Below, one piece after another: positions 34,460 to 44,118 of a stretch of DNA of 64,000 nucleotides. Below the pieces are notes generated by a model. The model was not told where the DNA came from, did no database searches, and was given only the letters and a program-made list of their open reading frames with translations. Made by a program: the position numbers and the translations under genes. This DNA is from Cellulomonas sp. NS3 (lineage in GTDB: Bacteria; Actinomycetota; Actinomycetes; Actinomycetales; Cellulomonadaceae), in contig NZ_CP103289.1 of the NCBI RefSeq assembly GCF_024757985.1, positions 4,092,001 to 4,156,000 of the forward strand, read 5' to 3'. How positions within the stretch are numbered: position 1 is the stretch's first letter; each line of letters opens with the position of its first letter.

Positions 34460-35986
34460 TCAGCGCGAGCGGCGCTTCCCGGCCATCGACATCGCGACCG
34501 CGCCGCTCGTCGCGCCGCCGGTCGAGGTCGAGTACACCGAGGTGCTGCCGCCGCCGCGACGCGCGCCGCCGCCGGCACGGGCCGGGCGCGCCGGCTGACC
34601 GCCGCGCGACGAGCCGCCACCCTGGCTGCGGCCGCCGGCCGACGCCGGGGCGCCGCCCTGGCCGCCCGCCGAGGCACCGGCGCCGCGACCGCGACCGCCG
34701 CCGCCCGCACCGCCACCGGCGCCGCGACGACGACCGTTGCCGCCACCGGCGGGACGCGCGTCACCCCGGCGAGGCTGACCCGGCGCCGGCGTGATGCCGA
34801 GCGACGCCGCCGTCGGCGTGACGAGCGCGGCGACCTCGCCGACGAGCTCGGCGACGACGCGCGAGCCCGGACGGGTCGGCTGCGGCTGGACGTTGATCTT
34901 GGCCTGACGGGTCAGGGTCCGGACGTCGCCGGCCTGCTCGGGGAGCATGACGGTGACGACGACACCCTCGGACCCGGCGCGGGCGGTGCGGCCCGAGCGG
35001 TGCAGGTACGCCTTGTGCTCGGCCGGCGGGTCGACGTGCACGACGAGCTCGACGTCGTCGACGTGGATGCCGCGCGCCGCGATGTCGGTCGCGACGAGCA
35101 CGCGCACCGAGCCGCTCGAGAACGCCTCGAGGTTGCGCTCGCGCGCCGGCTGGCTGAGGTTGCCGTGCAGGTCGACCGCGGGGATGCCCGCGCTCGTGAG
35201 CTGCTTGGCGAGCTTCTTGGCCTGGTGCTTGGTGCGCATGAACAGCACCCGGCGCCCGGTGCCCGACGCGAGCTCCTGCACGACGAGGCGCTTGGCCTCG
35301 GCGTCCGGGACGGCGAGCACGTGGTGCGTCATCTTCGCGACCGGGGACTCCGCGGAGTCGACCGAGTGCGTGAGCGGGTTGCTCAGGTAGCGCTTGACGA
35401 GCTGGTCGACGCCGTTGTCCAGCGTCGCCGAGAAGAGCATGCGCTGACCGCGCTTGGGCGTCTGGTCCATGATCCGCTTGACGCCCGGAAGGAAGCCGAG
35501 GTCGGCCATGTGGTCAGCCTCGTCGAGCACGGTGATCTCGACGCCGTCGAGCGTGAGGCAGCGCTGCTTGAGCAGGTCCTCGAGGCGGCCGGGGCAGGCG
35601 ACGAGGATGTCGATGCCGCCGTTGAGCGCGCTGACCTGACGGCTCTGGGAGACGCCGCCGAAGATCGTCGTGATGCTGAGGCGCTCGGCGCGGGCCAGCG
35701 GCTCGAGCGTCGCGGTGATCTGCGTGGCGAGCTCGCGCGTCGGGGCCAGGATGAGGCCGCGGGGGCGGGCGGCGCGGCGGGCGCCGGTCGACGCGGCGAG
35801 GCGGGCGACCATGGGCAGCGCGAACGCCAGCGTCTTGCCGGAGCCGGTGCGGCCGCGCCCGAGGACGTCGCGGCCCTGGAGCGTGTCCGGGAGGGTCGCG
35901 GTCTGGATCGGGAACGGGGCGGTGATGCCCTGCGCGGTGAGGGTCTGGACGAGGGACTCGGGCACGCCGAGAGCAGAGAAGGTCAT
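34460..35986 (-). CDS. DEAD-box RNA helicase
   Basis: 508 residues from ATG 35986. Helicase motifs in order: Q motif (PFPIQTATLPDTL), GRGRTGSGKT (Walker A), PTRELATQI, DEAD in VLDEADHMADLGF, SAT in MLFSATL, VLVATDIAARGIHVDD, and HRSGRTARAG. The last 110 residues are a Gly/Arg/Ser-rich tail that would bind RNA. It resembles RhlE/CsdA-type helicases that open RNA structure in the cold and during ribosome or mRNA turnover. The leader upstream is long (over 100 bases), as for other cold-regulated helicases; that link is inference. Confidence 0.95.
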   Translation of the reverse strand: MTFSALGVPESLVQTLTAQGITAPFPIQTATLPDTLQGRDVLGRGRTGSGKTLAFALPMVARLAASTGARRAARPRGLILAPTRELATQITATLEPLARAERLSITTIFGGVSQSRQVSALNGGIDILVACPGRLEDLLKQRCLTLDGVEITVLDEADHMADLGFLPGVKRIMDQTPKRGQRMLFSATLDNGVDQLVKRYLSNPLTHSVDSAESPVAKMTHHVLAVPDAEAKRLVVQELASGTGRRVLFMRTKHQAKKLAKQLTSAGIPAVDLHGNLSQPARERNLEAFSSGSVRVLVATDIAARGIHVDDVELVVHVDPPAEHKAYLHRSGRTARAGSEGVVVTVMLPEQAGDVRTLTRQAKINVQPQPTRPGSRVVAELVGEVAALVTPTAASLGITPAPGQPRRGDARPAGGGNGRRRGAGGGAGGGGRGRGAGASAGGQGGAPASAGGRSQGGGSSRGGQPARPARAGGGARRGGGSTSVYSTSTGGATSGAVAMSMAGKRRSR

Positions 35987-36356
35987 GAGGGGGCGCCTTT
36001 CCGGCGGTGGAGGAGGTCGGGGCTCGCGGCGGCTCTGCGGGGTTTCGACTGCTCGAGACCCGCCGGTGCTCCACGACGTCGGACGCGCTGGTTGCGCGCA
36101 TCGCACCACCCAGTGTGCCTCATGCGGGCCGTTTACGTGCATGTCTGTCGCGTCACGTGCGCCACACCGGGCGCGGGGACGCCGTCGGGCGCGCCCGCAC
36201 GCCCGGGCGGGAGGGCGCGCGGGCGGGTGAAACCTGGACGGTCGTCCACCTGCGGCGAGGTCGGGGCGTCCGAATCGTCAGGTCCTGCGCCGGGCGGCCG
36301 ATGGAGAGGCGTGCACCGCGGCGTCACGCGGCGAGCCCACGACACCGAGGAGAGCC

Positions 36357-39300
36357 GTGACCACCCCGAACGCCGTCCTGGTGCTCTCGCAGTGGGCCAC
36401 GGGCGACTACTTCGGCGAGGTGCTCGCCGGCGTGACGCGGGAGCTCGGCCGCACCGGGCGGCGCGTCGTCGTCGCGCAGACCCTCGACGCGGGCCTGATG
36501 AACGACGACGCCGTCGAGCCGCCGCCGTTCACCGCGCGCTTCGCGTGGGACCACGTCGACTCGGTCGTCTCCGTCTCCGCCGCCGTGCCCCGCGCGTACC
36601 TCGAGGAGGTGCGCGCCGCGGGCAAGGCGGTGACCCTCACGAGCAACCGCATCCCCGGGTTCGACGCGCCCGTGGCGATGCCGGACAACACCCAGGGCAC
36701 GCGCGACGCGGTGCGCCACCTCGCGGAGCACGGCCACACCCGCATCGGCTTCGTCGGCTGCCTCGCCCAGCCCGACATGGTCGAGCGGTACGACGCGTAC
36801 GTCGCCGCGGTCGAGGAGCTCGGGCTCGTCGCCGACCCCGCGCACTTCTACCCCGTCGCCAACAACGTCGAGCACGGCGGCGCGCAGGCCGCGGCGGCGT
36901 TCCTCGCGTCCGACGACCGGCCCACCGGCCTGATGTTCGCGACCGACCGCAACGCGCTCGGCTTCGTCCCGGCCGTCGCCGCAGCCGGGGTCGCCGTCCC
37001 GCGCGACCTCGCCGTCGTCGGGTTCGACAACGTCGAGGCGGGCGCGTTCACGAGCCCGACCCTCACGACCGTCAACCAGCGCTTCGACAGCATCGGCGCG
37101 CTCGCGGGCCGCCTCCTGCTCGACGAGCTCCGCGGCGGCAGCCCCCAGCCGGCCGGCCACGCGCCGCCCTCGCAGGTCATCGCGCGGGCGTCGTGCGGGT
37201 GCGCGGCGTCCGACGAGCGGCCCCGGTGCGAGCAGGTCAGCCCGGCCGAGGCGCTCGAGGGCCTCGAGTCGCGGCTCAACGCGGTGCTCGTCGCGGGCTC
37301 GCCGCTCGTCGACGCCCGGCACGCCGTGCAGGCGACGCTCGACGCGCTCGCGGCGGTGGTCGACCAGGTCGTCGCGACCGGGGAGCGCCCCGAGCACGAC
37401 CGTGTCGCCGCGGTGCTCGGGCCGCTGTCCGCGCACGTGCACCGGCCCGAGGTCCTCCAGCGGGTCGACGACGCGCTCACGCGCTACGTGCAGGACCGGG
37501 TCGGTGCTCTCGACGGGCTCGGCTCCGCGGTGCGCGGTCTCGTCGAGAGCATCGGGAGCCGTGCGTCCGCCGCGCTGTGGCGGATCCAGGCGGGCCTGTA
37601 CGTCGGCCGGGTCGACGGCCTCCGCAACGCGAACCAGGAGCAGTACGAGATCGGCATGGGCCTGCTCGGGCACGGCACGGACGACCCGGGCCGGCTGCGC
37701 TGGCTCGCGAGCTCGCACGTGCGCGTCGGGGTGCTCGCGCGCTGGCGGAGCGGGCGGCTCGTCGTCGAGGGCGTGCACGACCCCGAGGGCGTCGTGCGCT
37801 CGGCGCGCGTCGGCGACGTCGTGCGCCCCGAGCAGTTCCCGCCCGCCGAGCTGGTCGGCGCCGCGGACGCGAGCCGCGGCGAGGTCACCTACCTCATGCC
37901 CGTCCGCGCCAACGGCACCGACTGGGGCACGCTCGCCGTCGTCGGCCCGATCGACACGTCCGCGGGCCGCGACACCTACAACCACTGGGCCGCGCTGCTG
38001 TGCGCCGCGTTCGAGCAGGAGCAGCTGACCGAGACCCTGCGCACGTCCGAGGAGCGGTACGCGCTGCTGGCCCGGGCCATGAACGAGGGCCTGTGGGAGT
38101 GGGACCCGCAGAGCGGCGAGATGTCGTTCTCGGACCGCTGCTCGGACCTCCTCGGGCTCTCCCTCGAGCAGCGCGCCGGCGCGCTCGACATGCGGGCCGT
38201 CTGGTTCCAGGGCGTGCACCCGCAGGACGGCCCCCGGTTCCGCGCCGAGCTCCTGCAGGTGGTCGACGGCACCCTCCCGCACGCCGAGATCGAGTACCGC
38301 TTCCGCGGCCCGGGGCACGAGGGCTACCGCTGGATGCTTGCGCGTGCGATGCCCGTGACGAGCGGCGGCCTGCTCGGGCACGCCCGGACGATCCTCGGCT
38401 CGCTCACCGACATCGACGACCGCAAGCAGCTCGAGGAGGAGCTGCGCCACAACGCGATGTACGACGCCGCGACCGGGCTGCCCAACCGGCGGATGTTCCT
38501 CGAGCGGCTCACCACGAGCGTCGAGCGGTGGGTCGCGGCGCAGGTGCCGTTCGCCGTGGTCTTCCTCGACCTGGACCGGTTCAAGGTCGTCAACGACTCG
38601 CTCGGCCACCAGGTCGGCGACCGGCTGCTGCGCGAGGTGAGCGAGCGCGTCCGATCGGTGCTGCGCCCGCAGGACACCGCGGCGCGCTTCGGCGGTGACG
38701 AGTTCGCGGTGCTGCTCGACAGCATCAACCCCGAGCAGGTCCCCCGGGTGGCCCGCCGCATCCAGCAGAGCCTCGCGCGCCCGGTGGAGATCGACGGGCA
38801 CGCGCTGTGGGTCACCGCGAGCCTCGGCATCGCGTCGTCCGCGGTCAGCTACGAGCGGGCCGAGGACGTGCTGCGCGACGCGGACACCGCGATGTACCAC
38901 GCCAAGTCGCACGATCCCGGCACGCTGTCCTACTTCGACGCCGCGATGCACGACCAGGCCGTGCACCACGTGCGGCTCCAGGCCGAGGTGCAGCACGCGC
39001 TCGACGAGGAGCAGTTCGCGGTGCACTACCAGCCGATCGTCGACCTCGCGGCGGGCCACGTGCACCGCTTCGAGGCGCTCGTGCGGTGGGCGCACCCGAC
39101 GCGCGGGCTGCTCGGCCCCGGGGAGTTCCTGCCGCTCATGGAGGAGACCGGGCTCGTCGTGCGGCTCGGGCGCTGGATCCTCGAGGACGTGTGCCGCCAG
39201 GTCGCGCAGTGGCGCGAGCAGTACGACGGCCCCGTCAACGTCAGCGTCAACATCTCGGACCGCGAGTTCTGGCACGCGGGCCTCGTCGAGCACGTCCTGG

Positions 39301-39842
39301 CGTGCCTGCGCCGCTACGGCCTCGACGCGACGTGCCTGACGCTCGAGGTCACGGAGGGCGTGATCATGCGGCGCCCCGAGCTCGCGCACCACCTCATGGA
39401 CCAGATGCACACGGCCGGGCTCCGCCTGCACATCGACGACTTCGGGGCCGGGCACTCGTCCCTGCAGACCGTGCACCGCTACCCGGTCGACGCGCTCAAG
39501 ATCGACCGGTCCTTCGTGAGCGAGATCCTCGAGGGCAGCCAGAGCCGCGAGCTCGTCAAGGCGATCATCGCGATGGGCAGCGCGCTGGGCCTGGAGGTCA
39601 TCGCGGAGGGCATCGAGACGGTCGGGCAGCTCGCGGCGCTGCGCGAGGTCGGGTGCGCGAGCGGTCAGGGGTTCCTGTTCGACCGCGCGGTCCCCGGCGA
39701 CCGCGCCGCGGAGCTGCTGGGCCGCTCGCTCGTCGAGGAGGTCGAGGACGCGGCACCCCGGCGCACGAGCACGAGGCCCGCGAGGACCGACCCGAGGCCG
39801 TCGGCCACGAGGTCCCCGATCGTGTCCGCCTCGCTCACGTAG
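36357..39842 (+). CDS. LacI-like ligand domain / PAS / GGDEF / EAL protein
   Basis: 1161 residues from GTG 36357, with GAGGAG upstream. Residues 1-275 form a LacI/PurR-type ligand-binding fold (GFVGC, DRNALGFVPAVAAAGVAVPRDLAVVGFDN) without a DNA-binding helix-turn-helix or signal peptide, so it senses a ligand in the cytoplasm. An SCGC motif is at 279-282. A helical region, a PAS domain (about 564-695), GGDEF (779-783, with inhibitory RPQD) and EAL (E906) follow. EAL catalytic segments IDDFGAGHSS, LKIDRSF and IAEGIET are intact. It both makes and degrades c-di-GMP in principle. The final 50 residues run antisense into the convergent gene. Confidence 0.94.
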   Translation: MTTPNAVLVLSQWATGDYFGEVLAGVTRELGRTGRRVVVAQTLDAGLMNDDAVEPPPFTARFAWDHVDSVVSVSAAVPRAYLEEVRAAGKAVTLTSNRIPGFDAPVAMPDNTQGTRDAVRHLAEHGHTRIGFVGCLAQPDMVERYDAYVAAVEELGLVADPAHFYPVANNVEHGGAQAAAAFLASDDRPTGLMFATDRNALGFVPAVAAAGVAVPRDLAVVGFDNVEAGAFTSPTLTTVNQRFDSIGALAGRLLLDELRGGSPQPAGHAPPSQVIARASCGCAASDERPRCEQVSPAEALEGLESRLNAVLVAGSPLVDARHAVQATLDALAAVVDQVVATGERPEHDRVAAVLGPLSAHVHRPEVLQRVDDALTRYVQDRVGALDGLGSAVRGLVESIGSRASAALWRIQAGLYVGRVDGLRNANQEQYEIGMGLLGHGTDDPGRLRWLASSHVRVGVLARWRSGRLVVEGVHDPEGVVRSARVGDVVRPEQFPPAELVGAADASRGEVTYLMPVRANGTDWGTLAVVGPIDTSAGRDTYNHWAALLCAAFEQEQLTETLRTSEERYALLARAMNEGLWEWDPQSGEMSFSDRCSDLLGLSLEQRAGALDMRAVWFQGVHPQDGPRFRAELLQVVDGTLPHAEIEYRFRGPGHEGYRWMLARAMPVTSGGLLGHARTILGSLTDIDDRKQLEEELRHNAMYDAATGLPNRRMFLERLTTSVERWVAAQVPFAVVFLDLDRFKVVNDSLGHQVGDRLLREVSERVRSVLRPQDTAARFGGDEFAVLLDSINPEQVPRVARRIQQSLARPVEIDGHALWVTASLGIASSAVSYERAEDVLRDADTAMYHAKSHDPGTLSYFDAAMHDQAVHHVRLQAEVQHALDEEQFAVHYQPIVDLAAGHVHRFEALVRWAHPTRGLLGPGEFLPLMEETGLVVRLGRWILEDVCRQVAQWREQYDGPVNVSVNISDREFWHAGLVEHVLACLRRYGLDATCLTLEVTEGVIMRRPELAHHLMDQMHTAGLRLHIDDFGAGHSSLQTVHRYPVDALKIDRSFVSEILEGSQSRELVKAIIAMGSALGLEVIAEGIETVGQLAALREVGCASGQGFLFDRAVPGDRAAELLGRSLVEEVEDAAPRRTSTRPARTDPRPSATRSPIVSASLT

Positions 39843-40336
39843 ATCGACTCGTCCAGGTACGTGTGGCCGAGCCACTCGCTGATCTCCCACTGCACGCCGA
39901 GCGCGAGCCCCAGCCCGACGGTCAGCAGGACGACGCCGGCGCGCTGCCCGCGCGTCGTCGCGTCGCGGGGGTGCAGCGCCGCGCCGAGCCGCACGACGGC
40001 GAGGTAGGCGACGGCCGCGACGAGGCCGGTGACCACGAGGTGGACCGCGAGGTCCCACCAGGCGACCGCCTCGTACACGTCGAGGATCCCGCTCCACGCG
40101 GCGACGAGCAGCCCGGTCCCGTACGCGACGTCGAGCCCGCCCGGGGCCCGCAGCAGGCGCGGGACCACGAGCCCGCCGAGCACGAGCAGCATGAGCGCGA
40201 CCGCGACCGCGTCGAACGTCAGCGCGAGCAGGACGCTGAGCACCCCGGCGACGCGGACCGCGTCGGCCGGCACCCAGCGGGGCTGCGGGGCCGGTGCCGT
40301 GGAGCGGTCGGTCGCGGAGGGCTGCACCCGCGTCAC
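39665..40336 (-). CDS. Multi-pass membrane protein, DUF2238/YjdF-like
   Basis: 223 residues from GTG 40336 (ATG 40363 also possible). About five membrane helices; the segment VQWEISEWLGHTY and SEADTIGDLVADGLGSVLAGL resemble DUF2238 proteins. Function unknown. The Ser/Arg-rich C-terminal tail overlaps the GGDEF-EAL gene by 178 bases on the opposite strand. One of the two tails is probably dispensable. Confidence 0.7.
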   Translation of the reverse strand: MTRVQPSATDRSTAPAPQPRWVPADAVRVAGVLSVLLALTFDAVAVALMLLVLGGLVVPRLLRAPGGLDVAYGTGLLVAAWSGILDVYEAVAWWDLAVHLVVTGLVAAVAYLAVVRLGAALHPRDATTRGQRAGVVLLTVGLGLALGVQWEISEWLGHTYLDESIYVSEADTIGDLVADGLGSVLAGLVLVRRGAASSTSSTSERPSSSAARSPGTARSNRNP

Positions 40337-40415
40337 TGTAGGTCCGGCGCCGGGCCCCAGCACCCGGTGCGGTCGACACCGCCCTTCCGGGCCGCGCGTC
40401 GTGCCGGACGGTGGC

Positions 40416-40865
40416 TCAGGCGACGCCGCCGGGGAGCGTCCGCCGGCTCACGAGCCGGTGCAGGGCCCACCACGCGAGGGGCGCGTAGCCGAGCAGCACC
40501 GGGTACGGGCCGCGCATCGTCAGCCACGTCCGGGAGCCCGCCCGGCCGTCCGCGGGTGCGTCGACGCCGTGCTCCAGCAGGAGCACGAGAGGGCCCGAGC
40601 GCACGCGCCACGTCCACCGGCGACGGTCGTGCTCGACGGCGATCACGGCGAACCGCGCGGTCACGCCGAGCGGCCCGCGCACGCGACCCCGACCGCCCGC
40701 GGTGAGGGTCGCGGCGTCGGCGTCGACCCGCCGCAGGTGCGGCGCCCACCGCGGCCACAGCGCGAGCTCGTCGTAGCGGCGCCACGCCGTCGCCGGGTCC
40801 ACCCCGCCGTGCGCGCGCAGCGTCAGGGAGCCGTCGAGCAGGCAAGCGAGGCGGCGGGGGCGCAT
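40416..40865 (-). CDS. SRPBCC-fold protein
   Basis: 149 residues. The layout fits a START/SRPBCC ligand-binding domain: an N-terminal strand (SLTLRAHGGVDPATAWRRYDELALWPRWAPHLRRVDA), antiparallel strands with GRGRVRGPLGVTARFAVIAVEHDRRRWTWRV, and a long C-terminal helix. The WPRWAPHL motif is typical of polyketide-cyclase-like members. Ligand unknown. It is a single gene upstream of the DUF2238-like gene. Confidence 0.8.
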   Translation of the reverse strand: MRPRRLACLLDGSLTLRAHGGVDPATAWRRYDELALWPRWAPHLRRVDADAATLTAGGRGRVRGPLGVTARFAVIAVEHDRRRWTWRVRSGPLVLLLEHGVDAPADGRAGSRTWLTMRGPYPVLLGYAPLAWWALHRLVSRRTLPGGVA

Positions 40866-40944
40866 GCCTGATCGTCACCCGGCGACCCGCGGGGCGCGCG
40901 GCGTACCGCGGTCCGGGTCGACGTCCGCGGCCTCGGGCGCGCCG

Positions 40945-41610
40945 TCAGATGCGCAGGCGCTCGCGGCGCTGGGCGCCCTGGGTGCGCATCACGTAGCCGA
41001 ACAGCGCGTCGGCCTCGCGCGCGGTCGTCCCCTCGAACCGGCACCCGTAGTGCATGCCGGTGCGGGACTCCTGGCCGCGCACGACGACGGCAGCGATGAG
41101 GAACGGTGCGTCGAGCTCCGGGAACTCGAAGCGGATCACGCTGCCGACGGGCACGGTGTCACGCGCCAGCACGCGCATGCCGTGCGCGCTGATGTCGAGC
41201 ACGGTGAAGTCGAGCTCGTGCTCGCCCCCGGGCGGCTGCGTGGGGTCGGCGGCGTCGAGCCCCTCGAGGAACACCTCGGCGGGCCGGGACACGACGCCGC
41301 GGCACGGCACGGAGGTGCGGACCCGGGCGACCTCGCGCTTCTGCAGGGTCGCGACGAGGTCGACGTCGGCGATGTCGACCTGGTCGCCCGCGACGCGCGA
41401 GACGAACCCCGCGTACAGGCACTCGCCGCGGACCTCGTCGAGCACCTGGACGGTGACGTCCCGGCCGACGGCGAGCCCGCGCACGATGTCCTCGGAGCCG
41501 ATGGTCAGCGTGTCCCCCTCGAGCGCGCGCACGAAGCCGACGACGGTCACGTCGTCGTCCGCGGCGCGGATCGTGCAGGGGGAGAGCTCGTGCATCGGGT
41601 GTCCGTCCAT
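40945..41610 (-). CDS. PilZ-domain c-di-GMP receptor
   Basis: 221 residues from ATG 41610 (ATG 41595 alternative). An N-terminal YcgR-N-like beta domain (about 10-88) is followed by a PilZ domain with both c-di-GMP binding motifs intact: RxxxR as R92-EVA-R96, and DxSxxG as D139-IS-AHG144. The two-domain form matches flagellar-brake or secretion regulators. It is divergent from the membrane GGDEF-EAL gene at 41772 and probably reads the signal set by that and the other GGDEF proteins in the window. Confidence 0.93.
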   Translation of the reverse strand: MDGHPMHELSPCTIRAADDDVTVVGFVRALEGDTLTIGSEDIVRGLAVGRDVTVQVLDEVRGECLYAGFVSRVAGDQVDIADVDLVATLQKREVARVRTSVPCRGVVSRPAEVFLEGLDAADPTQPPGGEHELDFTVLDISAHGMRVLARDTVPVGSVIRFEFPELDAPFLIAAVVVRGQESRTGMHYGCRFEGTTAREADALFGYVMRTQGAQRRERLRI

Positions 41611-41771
41611 GGACGCGGCCGGCGGGGCCGCAGTGAGGCTGTTCCTCGGTCCGACGCTACCCGCGGTGGCGGGCACGGGCTGCCGCCGACGGGGTGAAAG
41701 CACGGGGCGGCGCCGGGTGAATCCGGACGTCCGTCCAGGGACCGGCGCGTCTGGTGAGGAGAATCTCACAA

Positions 41772-43952
41772 TTGTCCCTTCCGCTCCCCTACTGTGTGCC
41801 ACGAGCCCCGTCTCCCGGGGCTCGCGCGTCCCCCGCCGCCCCGTCCCGCCCCCGCGAGGTCACCCTGCCTCCCGCCCGCCGCCGCTGGTCCCTGACCCGG
41901 TACTTCGCCGTCGTGAGCGTGCTCGCCATGCTCGCGCTCGGGGCGACCCTCGTGGTGACGATCTCCGGCGTCCTCCAGCGCCAGGCGCTGCGCGACGGCG
42001 TCGACGCCGCCCAGACCGTCGCGGTCTACGCGGGACGCGCGGTCGACGCGGAGTCCTTCACGCTCGCGCTGCTCGACCCCGCCCAGCGGGCCCGCCTCGA
42101 GGACGAGCTCGCGGGCTACGAGGGCCGCCTCGTCGCGCTGCGCCTCTGGACGCTCGACGGCAACCTGCTCTACGACTCCGAGAGCGCCTCGACCGGCTTC
42201 CCGGACGGTGACCGGCTCGACGCCGCGACCCGCAAGGCCACGCCCGACGCGCGCGTCGTCACCGACGTCCGGGGCGGCGAGCTCGGCGGCACGCAGCGCG
42301 AGGTCCTGTCGGTCTACACGCCGATGACCGTCGACGGGCAGGTCCTGGGCGCCGCCGAGGTCGTGCTCGACCACACCGCGACGACCGCCGCCCTGCGCGA
42401 CGGGAGCCGCACCGTCACGATCGTCGTCGTCGCGGGCCTCGTGATCCTGTGGCTCCTGCTGTTCCGGACCGTGCTGACCGCGTCCCGCCGGCTGCAGAGC
42501 TCGGCGCTCGACAACGCGCGCCTCGCGCTCCTCGACTCGCTCACCGGCCTGCCGAACCGCCGGCTGCTCGCCGACCGCCTCGGCCGGTCCATCGAGCGCG
42601 CGCACGAGGACGGCACCCGCGTGGGCCTCGTGCTGCTCGACGTCGACCGGTTCAAGGACATCAACGACTCGCTCGGGCACGACCGGGGCGACGAGCTGCT
42701 CGAGCAGGTCGCGGCCCGGCTGCGCGACGTGCTGCGCGACGAGGACCTCGTGGCGCGCCTGGGCGGCGACGAGTTCGCGGTCCTGCTGCCCGAGGTGCAC
42801 AGCATCGAGGACGCGGAGCGCCTCGCCCAGCGGGTGCGCGGGGTGTTCGCGGCGCCGTTCGTGCTCGGCGAGCTGCCGCTGCACGTCGAGACGTCCATCG
42901 GCGTCGCGTGCCTGCCCGACCACGCCGACGACGCGACGTCGCTCATGCGGATGGCCGACGTCGCGATGTACACCGCGAAGGCCCACCGCCTGGGCGTCGC
43001 GGTGTACTCCCCGGACGAGGACGACTCCTCCCCGGCGCGGCTCGTGCTGCTCGGCGACCTGCACCGTGCGCTCGGGGCCCGCAGCACCGGGCGTGCGGGC
43101 GTGCGCGGGGAGCCGGCGCCGGGCGCCGGGGGCACCGGCGGCGACGCGGTCGACGGGCACGCCGAGCTCGAGCTGCACTACCAGCCGAAGGTCGACCTGC
43201 GGACCGGGCTCACCGCCGGCTACGAGGCGCTGATCCGCTGGCGCCACCCCACGCGCGGGCTCCTGCCGCCCGACCTGTTCGTGCCGCTCGCCGAGCAGTC
43301 GGGCCTGATCCACGAGCTCACCCGGTTCGCGCTCACGACCGCCGTCGCCCAGCTCGCGCAGTGGCAGCGCCAGGGACGCACGACGCCCGTCGCCGTCAAC
43401 CTCTCGGCGCACGACGTCACGTCGCCCACGGTCGTCCTGCTCATCGAGGACCTGCTGCTCGAGCACGACGTCCCGGCCGAGCTCCTCGAGGTCGAGATCA
43501 CGGAGACCGCGCTGGTCACGGAGCCCTCGCGCATCGTCCCGGTCCTCGAGCGCCTGTCCGCGCTCGGCGTGCAGGTCGCGATCGACGACTTCGGGATCGG
43601 CAACACGTCGATCTCCCAGCTGCTCGACCTGCCCGTCGACCAGCTCAAGATCGACCGCCGCTTCGTCACCGGGTTGACCGCGTCGAGCCTGCCGTCGAGC
43701 GGGCGCGGGTCGGGCGTCGTCGTCAAGGCCATGGTCGACCTCGCGCACTCGTTCGGCCTCACGGTCGTGGCCGAGGGCGTCGAGGACGCGGCGACCGCCG
43801 AGATGCTGCGGAGCCTCGACGTCGACCAGGCGCAGGGCTACCACTACGCCCAGGCGCTGCCCGCCGACGAGCTCCCCGACCCCGCGCCGACATCGGTGTC
43901 GACCGCGCTCGCCGGGGTGCCCCGGCCCGCACGCCCGGTGGCCTCCGTGTAG
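41772..43952 (+). CDS. Membrane GGDEF-EAL protein
   Basis: About 726 residues. The start is uncertain: TTG 41772 has GAGGAGA at good spacing, while GTG 41754 and 41796 are alternatives. TM1 (about 43-66) and TM2 (about 215-236) enclose an extracellular sensor of about 150 residues. Cytoplasmic GGDEF (331-335, inhibitory RDED five residues ahead) and EAL (E485) domains follow, both with intact catalytic motifs (IDDFGIGNTS, LKIDRRF, VAEGVED). It controls c-di-GMP in response to an external signal. A PilZ gene is divergent upstream and a TasA/SipW-type operon lies 166 bases downstream. Confidence 0.94.
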   Translation: MSLPLPYCVPRAPSPGARASPAAPSRPREVTLPPARRRWSLTRYFAVVSVLAMLALGATLVVTISGVLQRQALRDGVDAAQTVAVYAGRAVDAESFTLALLDPAQRARLEDELAGYEGRLVALRLWTLDGNLLYDSESASTGFPDGDRLDAATRKATPDARVVTDVRGGELGGTQREVLSVYTPMTVDGQVLGAAEVVLDHTATTAALRDGSRTVTIVVVAGLVILWLLLFRTVLTASRRLQSSALDNARLALLDSLTGLPNRRLLADRLGRSIERAHEDGTRVGLVLLDVDRFKDINDSLGHDRGDELLEQVAARLRDVLRDEDLVARLGGDEFAVLLPEVHSIEDAERLAQRVRGVFAAPFVLGELPLHVETSIGVACLPDHADDATSLMRMADVAMYTAKAHRLGVAVYSPDEDDSSPARLVLLGDLHRALGARSTGRAGVRGEPAPGAGGTGGDAVDGHAELELHYQPKVDLRTGLTAGYEALIRWRHPTRGLLPPDLFVPLAEQSGLIHELTRFALTTAVAQLAQWQRQGRTTPVAVNLSAHDVTSPTVVLLIEDLLLEHDVPAELLEVEITETALVTEPSRIVPVLERLSALGVQVAIDDFGIGNTSISQLLDLPVDQLKIDRRFVTGLTASSLPSSGRGSGVVVKAMVDLAHSFGLTVVAEGVEDAATAEMLRSLDVDQAQGYHYAQALPADELPDPAPTSVSTALAGVPRPARPVASV

Positions 43953-44118
43953 CCCCGAGCCCACCCGAACCGGTCCACACCGGCCCAGGACGGCGCGCAC
44001 CCGCCCAGACCGTCCGATCCCCGCACGAAGTCGTGCAGAAACGCTCAAGTCGCCCGGACGTCCTGCCGATGAGCCCCACGACCCCCACCGGGACCCCGCA
44101 CCGCGCGGCCCCACCTCG

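Noticed and set aside
36324-40379. Very long minus-strand open frame (over 1300 codons)
   Set aside because: Antisense of the GGDEF-EAL gene; in DNA this GC-rich, reading frames opposite real genes stay open. The product is Arg/Val/Asp noise without domain features.
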